34,591 nt of DNA from Paenibacillus agaridevorans (GTDB taxonomy: Bacteria > Bacillota > Bacilli > Paenibacillales > Paenibacillaceae), in the NCBI RefSeq assembly GCF_003112455.1, contig NZ_BDQX01000039.1, positions 1 to 34,591 of the forward strand, written 5' to 3'. The notes under the pieces are model-generated. The model was not told the origin of the DNA and did no database searches. It was given only the letters and a program-made list of their open reading frames with translations. Every line of letters begins with the position of its first letter. Within the stretch, counting starts at the first letter, position 1. The position numbers were made by a program, and so were the translations under genes. Positions 16,210 to 23,975 of this stretch are shown here, in pieces.

Positions 16210-17838
16210 TTATCCGCGAATGGCATTTGGAGTTTCTCCATAATAACGTTTGAATACCCGGCTGAAATGCTCCGGCGATTCATAACCAACCTCATCTGCA
16301 ATTTCATATCTCTTCTTCGTCGTATTAAGCAACAAATGTTTGGCCTCTTCCATTCGCATACTCGTCACATACTCCCAAACCGTCTCATTGGAAATTCGTT
16401 TGAACAAATAGCTCAAATAGTTTGGACTTAAATAGACATGGTCGGCAATATCCTGTATTTTCAACTCTTTATTCCGAAACTCCGCTCGGATAAAAGCGAT
16501 CGTTCGCTGTACAATCGCGCGATCATGATCAATCATGGAGGAATAAATCAACTCTGTGCATTCCAATAGAAACGCCGATAAGCTCTGCTTCATACTATTG
16601 CTCTGCAAAGGGAATTGGAAGTAATGAATAGGATCAAGCGCCTTGTAGCGATCCCCCACTGTTTCTTTCATCTCAAGCACTACGCCATACGCTCGATAGG
16701 CAATACTTAACAGAATGCCGGCTGTCGTATCCTCCTGTTCAAACACAGGGGAAATATCGGCAACAAAGCTGCCGACCACATGCTCTAGCTGCTCCAGATG
16801 TCTGCCTGTTTTAATCTTGTCCATTAAATGATCCGTTTTTTGCTGCCAATTCACTTTTAGCGTTGCTTCCCTTGATTGATAATCTTCTGCGAAAAAGATT
16901 GTCTGCGTCTCGTATAACCCATGCCATCTCGTAGCCTCGGAGGCTTGGCGATATAGATCAGGGAGCGCTTGCAATCCTAATTTCATCGGACTAATCCCTA
17001 CAATTGCATCCATGTACAAATATTGTTTGATATGTTGAACCATCATTTTGGCCATCAAGTTCAACTTGGAAATACTCTCCGCTTTGTTCTGTTCGTAGTG
17101 TTCCAAATCCAGTTGCAGGATGGTAACGATCTTATGCCCTTGACTATAAAATGAGATCGTTTCCCATTCTTTTAACGTCTCCTCCATGATGTTGACGGTC
17201 GCATACTTCAGCAAATTGCGGTCGCGCAGCAGTAGGATCGATTCTCCGCCAATACCCGCCCGGTCCCACTGCAGCTCTGTTACAAAAACGGAGAAATAAG
17301 GACCGTTCAACGTAACGCCGATTTGCTCGAATATATAACGGTAATCATCCGCGTGCTCTAGCGAACCGGAAATCATCTCATTTAAAATATAGGTGCGGAG
17401 CGACGACATGCCGGTCATCGAAAACTTTAGCTTAAGCGAATCCTCCAGATGCAGCTTATACTTCTCCGAGCGTCTCGTTAATTCCCGTCCCACAATAGTA
17501 ATCAATTGACTAAGCAAAACCGGTTTAATCAAATAATCGCGCGCTCCAAGCCGAATACATTTCTGGGCATAATCAAATTCATCATGTGCGGAAATGACTA
17601 CGACAGGCACGCCCGGTTTTTCTGACAAAATAGATTCCATGAGCTCGATGCCGTTCATGCCATCCATTTGTATATCCGTCAGCACCAAGTCCACGTTTTC
17701 CATGCGTAAATAATCCAGTGCCTCATAGCCATTCGATGCCGTCAGCACTTGAGCTAGGGGCAGGTCTGACTGCTCCAGAAATTGTTTAATCCCTTGACAA
17801 ACAATCGCTTCATCATCTACAACCAGTACAGTATGCAT
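16210..17838 (-). CDS. YesN-type response regulator with AraC DNA-binding domain
   Basis: A 542-residue cytosolic transcription factor. The receiver domain (1-120) has acidic Asp8/Asp9, phospho-acceptor Asp55 (LTDIQ) and Lys105 (LIKP). A middle region of about 300 residues has no motif I recognise. The C-terminal AraC/XylS domain has two helix-turn-helices (IQDIADHVYLSPNYLSYLFK; YEIADEVGYESPEHFSRVFK). Phosphorylated by the kinase encoded 15 bases downstream, it should activate the neighbouring polysaccharide-use genes. GGGGG stands seven bases before the ATG. Its upstream region is occupied by an intron fragment, so its promoter may lie within that debris; I see no clear one. Confidence 0.92.
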   Translation of the reverse strand: MHTVLVVDDEAIVCQGIKQFLEQSDLPLAQVLTASNGYEALDYLRMENVDLVLTDIQMDGMNGIELMESILSEKPGVPVVVISAHDEFDYAQKCIRLGARDYLIKPVLLSQLITIVGRELTRRSEKYKLHLEDSLKLKFSMTGMSSLRTYILNEMISGSLEHADDYRYIFEQIGVTLNGPYFSVFVTELQWDRAGIGGESILLLRDRNLLKYATVNIMEETLKEWETISFYSQGHKIVTILQLDLEHYEQNKAESISKLNLMAKMMVQHIKQYLYMDAIVGISPMKLGLQALPDLYRQASEATRWHGLYETQTIFFAEDYQSREATLKVNWQQKTDHLMDKIKTGRHLEQLEHVVGSFVADISPVFEQEDTTAGILLSIAYRAYGVVLEMKETVGDRYKALDPIHYFQFPLQSNSMKQSLSAFLLECTELIYSSMIDHDRAIVQRTIAFIRAEFRNKELKIQDIADHVYLSPNYLSYLFKRISNETVWEYVTSMRMEEAKHLLLNTTKKRYEIADEVGYESPEHFSRVFKRYYGETPNAIRG

Positions 17839-17884
17839 TGTGATTCCCCCTCAGGACTTCATTTCGACAAGTTCCTACAACATC

Positions 17885-18095
17885 CTTCTCATGCCGAAAA
17901 GAAATGCGCTAGACTGATCCTTTCAGCTATACGATCTCGTCAGCCAACCTGGTTTCTGCCGTCTGTTCCGGGATTTGCCTTCAAGCCCTCCGCACGCATC
18001 CTTTCGGATTACGCACTGCCTCTCGGCTATGCACTTCCGCCACCTGCGGTGTACTCTGGACTTCCACCCGTTAGTCGTTGCGCTGCCAAGCGCAC
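17885..18095 (-). mobile_element. Truncated group II intron, 5' (domain I) fragment
   Basis: Read on the minus strand from 18095, the sequence starts GTGCGCTTGGCAGCGCAACG, followed by ACTAACGGGTGGAAGTCC. This is the canonical GTGYG 5' end and domain I opening of bacterial group II introns. Further hallmark segments follow, such as GCATAGCCGAGAGGCAG and GGGCTTGAAGGCAAATCCC. The 5' boundary directly follows the eight-T run of an intrinsic terminator, the preferred target of group IIC introns. No reverse transcriptase ORF, domain V or domain VI is present, so it cannot splice or move. The 3' truncation point is not sharp and is given approximately; the response regulator gene starts 47 bases later. 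Confidence 0.7.
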
Positions 18096-18122
18096 AAAAA
18101 AAAGCCAGGCAATCGCCCGGCT
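18096..18122 (-). terminator. Intrinsic terminator after the siderophore-binding protein gene
   Basis: AGCCAGGC (18103-18110) pairs with GCCCGGCT (18115-18122) around an AATC loop, with one mismatch. On the minus strand it is followed by eight T residues. It stands 17 bases after the lipoprotein stop and served as the insertion target of the group II intron fragment. Confidence 0.85.
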
Positions 18123-18138
18123 GTTTCATGTGATGGGA

Positions 18139-19146
18139 TTATTTAATGTCGTAGATGGCGAAAATTTCATCGAGCATGAGATTGGCTGCAATCACGCCGC
18201 CAGCCGTGTTCCAGATCGCATCGTCTACGCGAATAGCATTTCCGTTTTTCACGACTTCGAGACTTTGCCAAAGTGGATCCTTCATCATTTCATTTTCCAT
18301 TTCCGTGCCTTTGCCGTCGCCTGTCTCATAGGTGAAGTAGAACAACATGTCAGCATCTACCTCAGGCAAACGTTCCTTCGTGATTTCCTCGACGAACGTA
18401 TCTTTATACTTCTGACCGTCAGGTCGTGTAATGCCAAGCTTCGAGAACGCGATCCCCGTAAAGGTATCCTCCAAATAGATACGCGTTTTTCCTGCCATGA
18501 AACGTACTACGGACACTTTTTTGTTTAATTTGTCTCCTGCTTTATTCTTAAAGTCGGCAGCTCTCGCATCATACTCCGCGATAATCTGATCGCCTTCCGT
18601 TTTTTTGCCAAGTGCGTCCGCGTACAACTTAAAATTATCCTGCCAAGCACCACGAAGCGTCTCGGAAAACACGGTCGGTGCGATCGCGTTCAGTTGATCG
18701 TACACTTTCTCTTGACGCAGCTTGTTGCCGATGATCAGATCAGGCTGGAGACTTGCGATCAATTCCATGTTTGGCTGGCTTTCTTCCCCTACTTCAGTTA
18801 CACCTTCCATATCCGCTTTGATATGCTCATACCACGGATCTCCCGTCCAAGATTTCACGGCGCCTACCGGCTTTACGCCTAAAGCGAGAAGCGCTTCGGT
18901 ACCTTCATTGGTCAATACGACTACACGAACGGGATTTCCTTTAATCGGCGTGTCGCCCATAGCATGAGTAACAACTCTTTCTTCGTTCGTATTGGCTGTA
19001 CCATTACCATTGCTATTGGCGCTAGAATTATTTTCCTTGTTGCTATTGTTAGAACCGGATTGCCCGCAGCCCGAAACCACTAACATGAGCGCCATCATCA
19101 GCGCCGTAGTTGTCCAGGTAAGTTTCTTCATTAGACCATGTTTCAT
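18139..19146 (-). CDS. Iron-siderophore ABC transporter substrate-binding lipoprotein
   Basis: A 335-residue lipoprotein of the FecB/FhuD-like periplasmic-binding fold. The signal peptide ends at VVSGC (Cys27), followed by an Asn/Ser/Gly-rich linker to about residue 60. The binding domain has VVVLTNEGTEALLALGVKPVG, the linking helix region, and LQPDLIIG. It captures a ferric siderophore or citrate outside the cell for the divergently encoded FecCD permeases. The ATG at 19146 is chosen over an upstream extension because GGGAG lies ten bases before it and the signal peptide then starts normally. A Fur box overlaps its transcription start. Confidence 0.92.
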   Translation of the reverse strand: MKHGLMKKLTWTTTALMMALMLVVSGCGQSGSNNSNKENNSSANSNGNGTANTNEERVVTHAMGDTPIKGNPVRVVVLTNEGTEALLALGVKPVGAVKSWTGDPWYEHIKADMEGVTEVGEESQPNMELIASLQPDLIIGNKLRQEKVYDQLNAIAPTVFSETLRGAWQDNFKLYADALGKKTEGDQIIAEYDARAADFKNKAGDKLNKKVSVVRFMAGKTRIYLEDTFTGIAFSKLGITRPDGQKYKDTFVEEITKERLPEVDADMLFYFTYETGDGKGTEMENEMMKDPLWQSLEVVKNGNAIRVDDAIWNTAGGVIAANLMLDEIFAIYDIK

Positions 19147-19167
19147 TGTTGTTTCTCTCCCTATGCT

Positions 19168-19186
19168 GAAAATCATTCTCACTATC
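19168..19186. promoter_or_regulatory. Fur box over the lipoprotein transcription start
   Basis: GAAAATCATTCTCACTATC matches 14 of 19 bases of the classical Fur consensus GATAATGATAATCATTATC. It lies a few bases downstream of the -10 of the lipoprotein promoter, where bound Fur would block transcription when iron is plentiful. Confidence 0.7.
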
Positions 19187-19197
19187 ATCCAAACGAA

Positions 19198-19226
19198 ACT
19201 ATACCAGCATATCCAAACGAAGTCAA
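19198..19226 (-). promoter_or_regulatory. Sigma-A promoter of the siderophore-binding lipoprotein
   Basis: On the minus strand, -35 TTGACT (19226-19221) and -10 TATAGT (19203-19198) each match consensus at five of six bases and are separated by exactly 17 bases. The predicted start is near 19190. Confidence 0.75.
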
Positions 19227-19234
19227 TCAAAAAA

Positions 19235-19249
19235 TGATAATGATTTTCA
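19235..19249. promoter_or_regulatory. Fur box at the permease promoter
   Basis: TGATAATGATTTTCA matches 14 of 15 bases of the 7-1-7 Fur motif TGATAATnATTATCA. It ends seven bases upstream of the -35 of the permease promoter and lies about nine bases upstream of the -35 of the lipoprotein promoter, so it can act on both directions. Confidence 0.8.
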
Positions 19250-19255
19250 AACTCG

Positions 19256-19284
19256 TTGACACGTTCATTCTCTTCCCTTAAAAT
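19256..19284 (+). promoter_or_regulatory. Sigma-A promoter of the siderophore permease operon
   Basis: Perfect -35 TTGACA (19256-19261), 17-base spacer, -10 TAAAAT (19279-19284, five of six). The predicted start is near 19291, leaving a leader of about 68 bases before the permease ATG. Confidence 0.8.
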
Positions 19285-19358
19285 AATTGGGTAGCTTTTT
19301 CACTCTTTTTATACAGGACATATCCCACTTTGGAATAGCGACAAGGAAAGAGGACAAG

Positions 19359-20366
19359 ATGAAGACATTATTAGAAACAAGCTCTCAGAAGGCAGTTGGT
19401 CTATTCGTTGGGCTGCTTCTTTTTGCCGTGGGCATCGTCAGCAGCATCGTATTTGGAGTGGCTGACATCAGTTGGCGCACAATCTGGGATTCTTACGTAA
19501 GATTCGACGGTTCGCAAGAACATCTTATCATCCAAACCGCAAGGATGCCTCGCGCGCTGATTGCCGCGGCTGCGGGAGCGAGCCTGGCCGTCGCCGGTTC
19601 GTTGATGCAGGGGATCACGAGAAACCAGCTCGCCTCGCCAAGCTTATTCGGCATCAATGCGGGGGCTGCGTTTTTTATCGTTACGGGGTCTGCATTTTTC
19701 GGAGTTAGCGGTTTATCCGCATTCGCAACGCTCGCATTCGTCGGCGCGGCTTTTACTGCCACGCTTGTGTATACCCTTGGTTCTATCGGCAATGACGGCT
19801 TGACGCCGCTTAAGGTTACTTTGGCTGGCGCCGCGTTGACCGCATTTTTTTCCTCTCTATCCTTGGGCGTTCTTTTGACGAGCGGACAGACCTTCGATCA
19901 AGTGCTTTATTGGTTCGTAGGTTCGGTCGCCGGACGGGATCTTAATATCTTCACGGCCGCGGCTCCATATATCGGAATCGCATTGGTCGGCGCGTTCCTA
20001 TTAGCCAGACACATGAACGTATTGACGCTGGGAGAGGACGTGGCAGTCGGACTCGGACAGAAAACGATCTACATCAAGTTGGCTGCCGGCGTCATCATTG
20101 TGCTGCTAGCTGGCGGATCGGTATCCATGGCCGGTCCGATCGCGTTCGTTGGCATTATCGTGCCCCACTTAATGCGCTATTTGGTTGGTTTAGACTACCG
20201 CTGGGTCATTCCGTATTGTGCCGTATACGGAGCCATCCTGCTTTTGGCGGCCGATGTCGGCTCCAGGTACATTTCGTTTCCGAAGGAAGTCCCCGTGGGC
20301 ATTATGACGGCCGTCATTGGCGTTCCTTTCTTCGTCTTTATCGCAAGAAGAGGAGGACGTTCTTAA
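19359..20366 (+). CDS. Iron-siderophore ABC transporter permease (FecCD family), first subunit
   Basis: Inner-membrane permease of 335 residues with about nine to ten transmembrane segments. Family marks are RMPRALIAAAAGASLAVAGSLMQGITRNQLASP near residues 65-95 and the ATPase-contact segment GPIAFVGIIVPHLMRYLVG at about 275-293. It forms a heterodimeric channel with the next gene's product. The ATG at 19359 follows AGAGGACAAG; the frame is open back to 19287, but the chosen start gives the normal family length and N-terminus. The next gene begins one base after its stop. Confidence 0.92.
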   Translation: MKTLLETSSQKAVGLFVGLLLFAVGIVSSIVFGVADISWRTIWDSYVRFDGSQEHLIIQTARMPRALIAAAAGASLAVAGSLMQGITRNQLASPSLFGINAGAAFFIVTGSAFFGVSGLSAFATLAFVGAAFTATLVYTLGSIGNDGLTPLKVTLAGAALTAFFSSLSLGVLLTSGQTFDQVLYWFVGSVAGRDLNIFTAAAPYIGIALVGAFLLARHMNVLTLGEDVAVGLGQKTIYIKLAAGVIIVLLAGGSVSMAGPIAFVGIIVPHLMRYLVGLDYRWVIPYCAVYGAILLLAADVGSRYISFPKEVPVGIMTAVIGVPFFVFIARRGGRS

Positions 20367-20367
20367 A

Positions 20368-21414
20368 ATGAGCAAACTTGTCACGATTAGAAACCGTATG
20401 TTTTCCTTCCAGCTCGAGCGCCGTACGGTCATGGTGATCCTCATGCTCCTCCTTGCCAACCTCGCGGCCATCGTCGTATGCGTCGGGCTGGGCAGCAAGA
20501 CGATCAGCCCCGCCAACGTCATTCGTATATTGTTTGGAACCTTGGATTCGCCCGACACCATGATCATCGAATCGCTTCGGATGCCTCGCGTCATTATTGC
20601 CGTAATGGTCGGCTCCGCTCTCGCGGTATCCGGCGCCTTGCTTCAAGGGATTGTGAGAAATCCGCTGACTTCTCCGGATATTATCGGCATTTCGGGCGGG
20701 GCTTCCTTGGGAACCGTCATCTTTATCCTGTACTTCTCGCATGTCAGCATTCGCTATATGCCTCTGAGCGCGATACTCGGAGCGTTTGCCGCGGCTTTTT
20801 TGATCTACTTATTTGCTTACCGTAAAGGCGTGACCCCGTTAAGGCTCGTCCTCATCGGCATCGGGATGGCTACCGCGATAACGGCAGTTACGTACATGCT
20901 AATCCTGACATCGTCGTTCACGCCTACGGCAGTTGCAGTAAAGGCGTTTACCTTTATGACCGGCAGCATATACGGCGTCTCTTGGGTAAGAGACGTTTAC
21001 ACGTTGCTGCCTTGGATCGTTGTGCTGTTCCCGGTCGCGATCCTGTACGCTCGCCACCTTAACGTACAGGAGCTTGGCGATGAAGTCGCTACAAGCGTAG
21101 GAAGCTCCGTTCAGATCAAACGGACAATTTTGCTCGTCATCAGCGTCGCGCTGGCAGGTGCGGCCGTTTCTATCGGCGGAGCAATTAACTTCATTGGCTT
21201 AATGGCCCCGCATATCGCCCGCAAGCTTGTAGGTCCTTCGTACGGAGGCGTCATCCCGGTGTCTGGGCTTATCGGTTCTTTAGTACTGCTGTTGTCCGAT
21301 CTCGTCGCAAGGATTGCTTTTTTGCCGCTGGATATTCCCGCTGGCGTGTTTACGGCCGCGATCGGAGCGCCGTTCTTCATCTACTTGTTGTACCGACATC
21401 GCAACGGCTCCTAG
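20368..21414 (+). CDS. Iron-siderophore ABC transporter permease (FecCD family), second subunit
   Basis: Second FecCD permease, 348 residues. The hallmarks are SLRMPRVIIAVMVGSALAVSGALLQGIVRNPLTSPDIIGISGGA (about 65-110) and INFIGLMAPHIARKLVG (about 270-286). AGGAGG lies eleven bases before the ATG at 20368, within the end of the previous gene. The two permeases plus the ATPase form the FecCD2-E importer; the order and pairing resemble YfiZ-YfhA or FeuB-FeuC in Bacillus. Confidence 0.92.
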   Translation: MSKLVTIRNRMFSFQLERRTVMVILMLLLANLAAIVVCVGLGSKTISPANVIRILFGTLDSPDTMIIESLRMPRVIIAVMVGSALAVSGALLQGIVRNPLTSPDIIGISGGASLGTVIFILYFSHVSIRYMPLSAILGAFAAAFLIYLFAYRKGVTPLRLVLIGIGMATAITAVTYMLILTSSFTPTAVAVKAFTFMTGSIYGVSWVRDVYTLLPWIVVLFPVAILYARHLNVQELGDEVATSVGSSVQIKRTILLVISVALAGAAVSIGGAINFIGLMAPHIARKLVGPSYGGVIPVSGLIGSLVLLLSDLVARIAFLPLDIPAGVFTAAIGAPFFIYLLYRHRNGS

Positions 21415-21450
21415 CCGTTGCCGCATTCCATTACAAAAGGAGCCGTTCCC

Positions 21451-22260
21451 ATGTCCTCCATTCAAGCGAAAAACTTGACGTTATCGTACGGGCAAAAAGA
21501 AATTTTCAATCAACTGGACTTGCTTGTGCCATCGGGACAAATTACCGTGTTGATCGGCAGCAATGGCTGCGGCAAATCGACGTTGCTTCGGTCCCTGGCC
21601 CGCCTGCTAAAACCGCAAGAAGGGTCTATCCTGCTCGACGGAACCGAAATCGCCAAACTTTCGAGCAAAGAAATTGCCAGACGGCTCGCTATATTGCCTC
21701 AAGGTCCGCTTGCCCCGGAAGGATTAACCGTTCACCAGCTCGTCAAACAAGGACGCTACCCGTATCAAAGCTGGCTGCAGCAATGGACGCGCGAAGACGA
21801 GAGAATGGTTAACCGGGCGCTTGAAGTTACTCATATGAAGGAGTTATCCTCGCTTTCGATCGATTCGCTGTCCGGAGGTCAACGCCAGCGCGCCTGGATC
21901 GCGATGACCCTGGCACAGAATACGCCAACCATTTTGCTGGATGAGCCAACCACTTATCTGGATATGTCCCATCAGATCGAAATCCTTGATTTGCTGTTCG
22001 ACCTGAACGGTCAGGAAAAACGGACCATCGTCATGGTCCTTCATGATATCAATCTAGCCTGCCGTTATGCGGACCACATCGTGGCCGTAAAAGACGGGCA
22101 TATACATGCCCAAGGCAAGCCTGAGGTTATTATGACCGAACAACTGATACGCGAAGTGTTCGGCATGGCATGCCAAATGACGGTCGATCCCATCTTCGGG
22201 ACGCCGCTGTGCATTCCTCATGGCAAAGGTCGAAGCCTTAAAGATTCGCACTCTAAATAA
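21451..22260 (+). CDS. Iron-siderophore ABC transporter ATPase (FecE/FhuC/YusV-like)
   Basis: Cytosolic ATP-hydrolysing subunit of 269 residues. The Walker A motif is GSNGCGKST (36-44), the Q-loop LPQGPLAPEGLTV, the signature LSGGQRQRAW, Walker B ILLDEPTTYLD, and the switch His in VLHDINLA. It powers the two FecCD permeases encoded just upstream. AAAGGAG precedes the ATG at 21451 by eight bases, so the open frame back to 21418 is not used. It ends the iron operon; a repeat element and terminator follow. Confidence 0.94.
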   Translation: MSSIQAKNLTLSYGQKEIFNQLDLLVPSGQITVLIGSNGCGKSTLLRSLARLLKPQEGSILLDGTEIAKLSSKEIARRLAILPQGPLAPEGLTVHQLVKQGRYPYQSWLQQWTREDERMVNRALEVTHMKELSSLSIDSLSGGQRQRAWIAMTLAQNTPTILLDEPTTYLDMSHQIEILDLLFDLNGQEKRTIVMVLHDINLACRYADHIVAVKDGHIHAQGKPEVIMTEQLIREVFGMACQMTVDPIFGTPLCIPHGKGRSLKDSHSK

Positions 22261-22277
22261 ATGCCGCTAGTTCCATA

Positions 22278-22468
22278 CAAAAAGAGCCGTCTGAGAAGTG
22301 AGCTTTTAAGGTAGCCCCGTTGTCCTTATGGTTCGATTATATTGGTAGGCTTGTATACAAAATTCACCAAACAGGCCTGCACCTGGCCAAACGGCTATCC
22401 AAAAAATCAGTGAAAACGGAATGCTGGACGCCTCGTTTATTGGTTGAATGTTAATTGGCAGGCATCCA
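22278..22468 (+). repeat. Dispersed noncoding element, copy A (single unit)
   Basis: A 191-base element nearly identical to 30506-30903 in the same orientation. The head runs GAGAAGTGAGCTTTTAAGG then TAGCCCCGTTGTC. The middle holds one short palindromic unit with TGTATACA and GGCCTGCACCTGGCC. The tail runs AATCAGTGAAAACGGAATGC to GGCAGGCATCCA, where TGGACGC nearly pairs with GCATCCA. The start of the head loosely resembles an IS terminal repeat, but no matching inverted end or ORF is present. It lies between the iron operon and its likely terminator. Confidence 0.85.
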
Positions 22469-22495
22469 CCTCTCCACTTTCCTGAAAAAGCAGGT

Positions 22496-22538
22496 AGACA
22501 AAAAAGTTGGACGGAAGTTTTCCGCCCAACTTTTTATT
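22496..22538. terminator. Bidirectional intrinsic terminator
   Basis: AAAAAGTTGG-A-CGGAA pairs with TTCCG-C-CCAACTTTTT around a short loop, giving a long hairpin flanked by A-run and T-run. It can end plus-strand transcripts from the iron operon (about 240 bases after the ATPase stop, beyond repeat copy A) and also block minus-strand readthrough. Confidence 0.8.
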
Positions 22539-22657
22539 TTTGAGACTTATTGGACAGCCCCTTGTTTATGGTGAGAGAGTTGACGCTTACAGCTCAAATG
22601 TCCTAATCTTGGAGCAGTCATTTGTCAAACAATCACACTGCAAACCCGCCTCGGGTG
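22539..22657. other. Intergenic stretch without recognised content
   Basis: Between the two terminators I see no ORF with a ribosome binding site and no repeat. The only structure is a small ACCCG/CGGGT hairpin at 22644-22656 without a T tract. Confidence 0.5.
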
Positions 22658-22691
22658 ATAAAAAACTACCTCCTTGGATTTAGGAAGTAGT
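22658..22691 (-). terminator. Intrinsic terminator of the aminotransferase-oxidoreductase operon
   Basis: ACTACCTCCT (22665-22674) pairs with AGGAAGTAGT (22682-22691) with one wobble or mismatch. On the minus strand a TTTTT run and TAT follow. It lies about 87 bases after the last gene of the operon. Confidence 0.8.
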
Positions 22692-22777
22692 CCTCAGCCA
22701 GTGCTGCAATTTTGCCACTCTTTCTATTTTATAGCCATATGCATGGCCGCGACGCCGCCACTATAGCTTTTTACATC

Positions 22778-23971
22778 TTATCTTCCTTCGATCTTTAGCT
22801 TCTTGAAGTCGACGAAAGGAACGGTCTTGCCGCCCGCAGCGACGGACTCTACCGACAGCGGGAATATCGAGCTCCAAACAACCGCATCATACACGTCAAT
22901 AGCGGGTTTTCTCTCTTCCAGAATCGCCGTAGCGAATTCCTCCAGCACCAGGAAATCGCCGCCGCCATGACCGGTTTTCTCCGCCGCTTCCCTCCAACGC
23001 CTCCACACGGGATGCTCCCACTGATCTTCATGCCGCCACAGCGATTCCCACTCTGGATGAGCGGCCTCGGATGCGCCTTCCAACCAAATCAACGGCTCTT
23101 CTCGCTCATGTCTTCCCGACAAATAGGCGCCGGAAGTTCCTTGCAGCGAATAATGCGTCATGTTGTGCGGACGCGCGGATTGAACGTCGTATTTCAAGGT
23201 GATGAGTACGCCCTTCTTCGTGCGCAGCAACGTGACGGTCGAATCGCCCAGCCCCCAATATTGCGGGTTGGAGCCGGGATGCTTGTCGCCGAAATGTTCG
23301 TGGAAATACTTGGCGGTCGAACGGCTTTTGGACACGAAAGTGGTCAGGCTCTCCAGCTCATCCCCGCCCTCTCGGCCGATTCCGAGCCACTTCGCGATCG
23401 GTCCGATAGAGTGCGTCGGATACGTACAGCCGTTGTAGTCCCGAAACAGATTCCCTCGCCAAGTCAAGCTGCCGTCGGAGTCATGAAGCAGCTCGCGGAC
23501 GTCGTGGATGTAGCCGCATTCCGCGGACGTAATTTCCCCAAACACCCCGTGTTCCGCCATATGACCGACCATCATGTTCGGCCGCATGTAGCAGTAGTTT
23601 TCTGCCATCATGTACGTGAGACCTGTTTGCCGAACCGTTTCGATCAGCTCCCAGTTGTCCTCAATGGACGTAGAAGCGATAACTTCGCTAATGACATGCT
23701 TGCCGGCACGCAGCGCAGCTATCGCCTGCTGGGCATGGTAAAACAGCGGAGTGGCAAGAAATACGGCATCCACTGACGCGTCTTCCAAGAGCTTCTCGTA
23801 ATCGTCGTAAGCTCGTACGCCTGGATACTCGGCCTTCCACTTATTTAATACGACTTCGTTCTTGTCGCATACGGCGACCAGCTGCACTTTATCCGTCAAC
23901 GCGTTCAGCGCTTCTTTAAAATGCGCTCCCCTTCTCCCGCCAACAACAGCCAATTTCACGCATTTAATCAT
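22778..23971 (-). CDS. Gfo/Idh/MocA oxidoreductase, GH109-like
   Basis: A 397-residue NAD(P)-dependent protein. The Rossmann N-terminus reads KLAVVGGRRGAHFKEAL (a variant of GxGxxG) and ISEVIAS takes the place of the EKP motif. The C-terminal half matches the branch that includes GH109 glycosidases, with YPTHSIGPIAKWLGI and, near the end, GHGGGDFLVLEEFA then DVYDAVVWSS. GH109 enzymes hydrolyse glycosides through NAD-mediated transient oxidation, so this could be a glycosidase or a sugar dehydrogenase. There is no signal peptide. It is the last gene of the operon, four bases after the isomerase-like gene, with AAAGGAG ten bases before the ATG. The substrate is unknown. Confidence 0.8.
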   Translation of the reverse strand: MIKCVKLAVVGGRRGAHFKEALNALTDKVQLVAVCDKNEVVLNKWKAEYPGVRAYDDYEKLLEDASVDAVFLATPLFYHAQQAIAALRAGKHVISEVIASTSIEDNWELIETVRQTGLTYMMAENYCYMRPNMMVGHMAEHGVFGEITSAECGYIHDVRELLHDSDGSLTWRGNLFRDYNGCTYPTHSIGPIAKWLGIGREGGDELESLTTFVSKSRSTAKYFHEHFGDKHPGSNPQYWGLGDSTVTLLRTKKGVLITLKYDVQSARPHNMTHYSLQGTSGAYLSGRHEREEPLIWLEGASEAAHPEWESLWRHEDQWEHPVWRRWREAAEKTGHGGGDFLVLEEFATAILEERKPAIDVYDAVVWSSIFPLSVESVAAGGKTVPFVDFKKLKIEGR

Positions 23972-23975
23972 GTCT

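Noticed and set aside
17839..18095. Sugar riboswitch or leader for the response regulator
   Set aside because: The sequence fits the group II intron domain I opening better and starts precisely with GTGCG after a terminator.
17782..18528. 248-codon plus-strand ORF across the intron fragment
   Set aside because: It runs antisense through the regulator start, intron fragment and siderophore lipoprotein, with no ribosome site or recognisable domain.
22278..22468. Complete insertion sequence or MITE with terminal inverted repeats
   Set aside because: The left end looks slightly like an IS terminus, but no inverted partner, target duplication or transposase is visible in either copy, so only a dispersed element is claimed.
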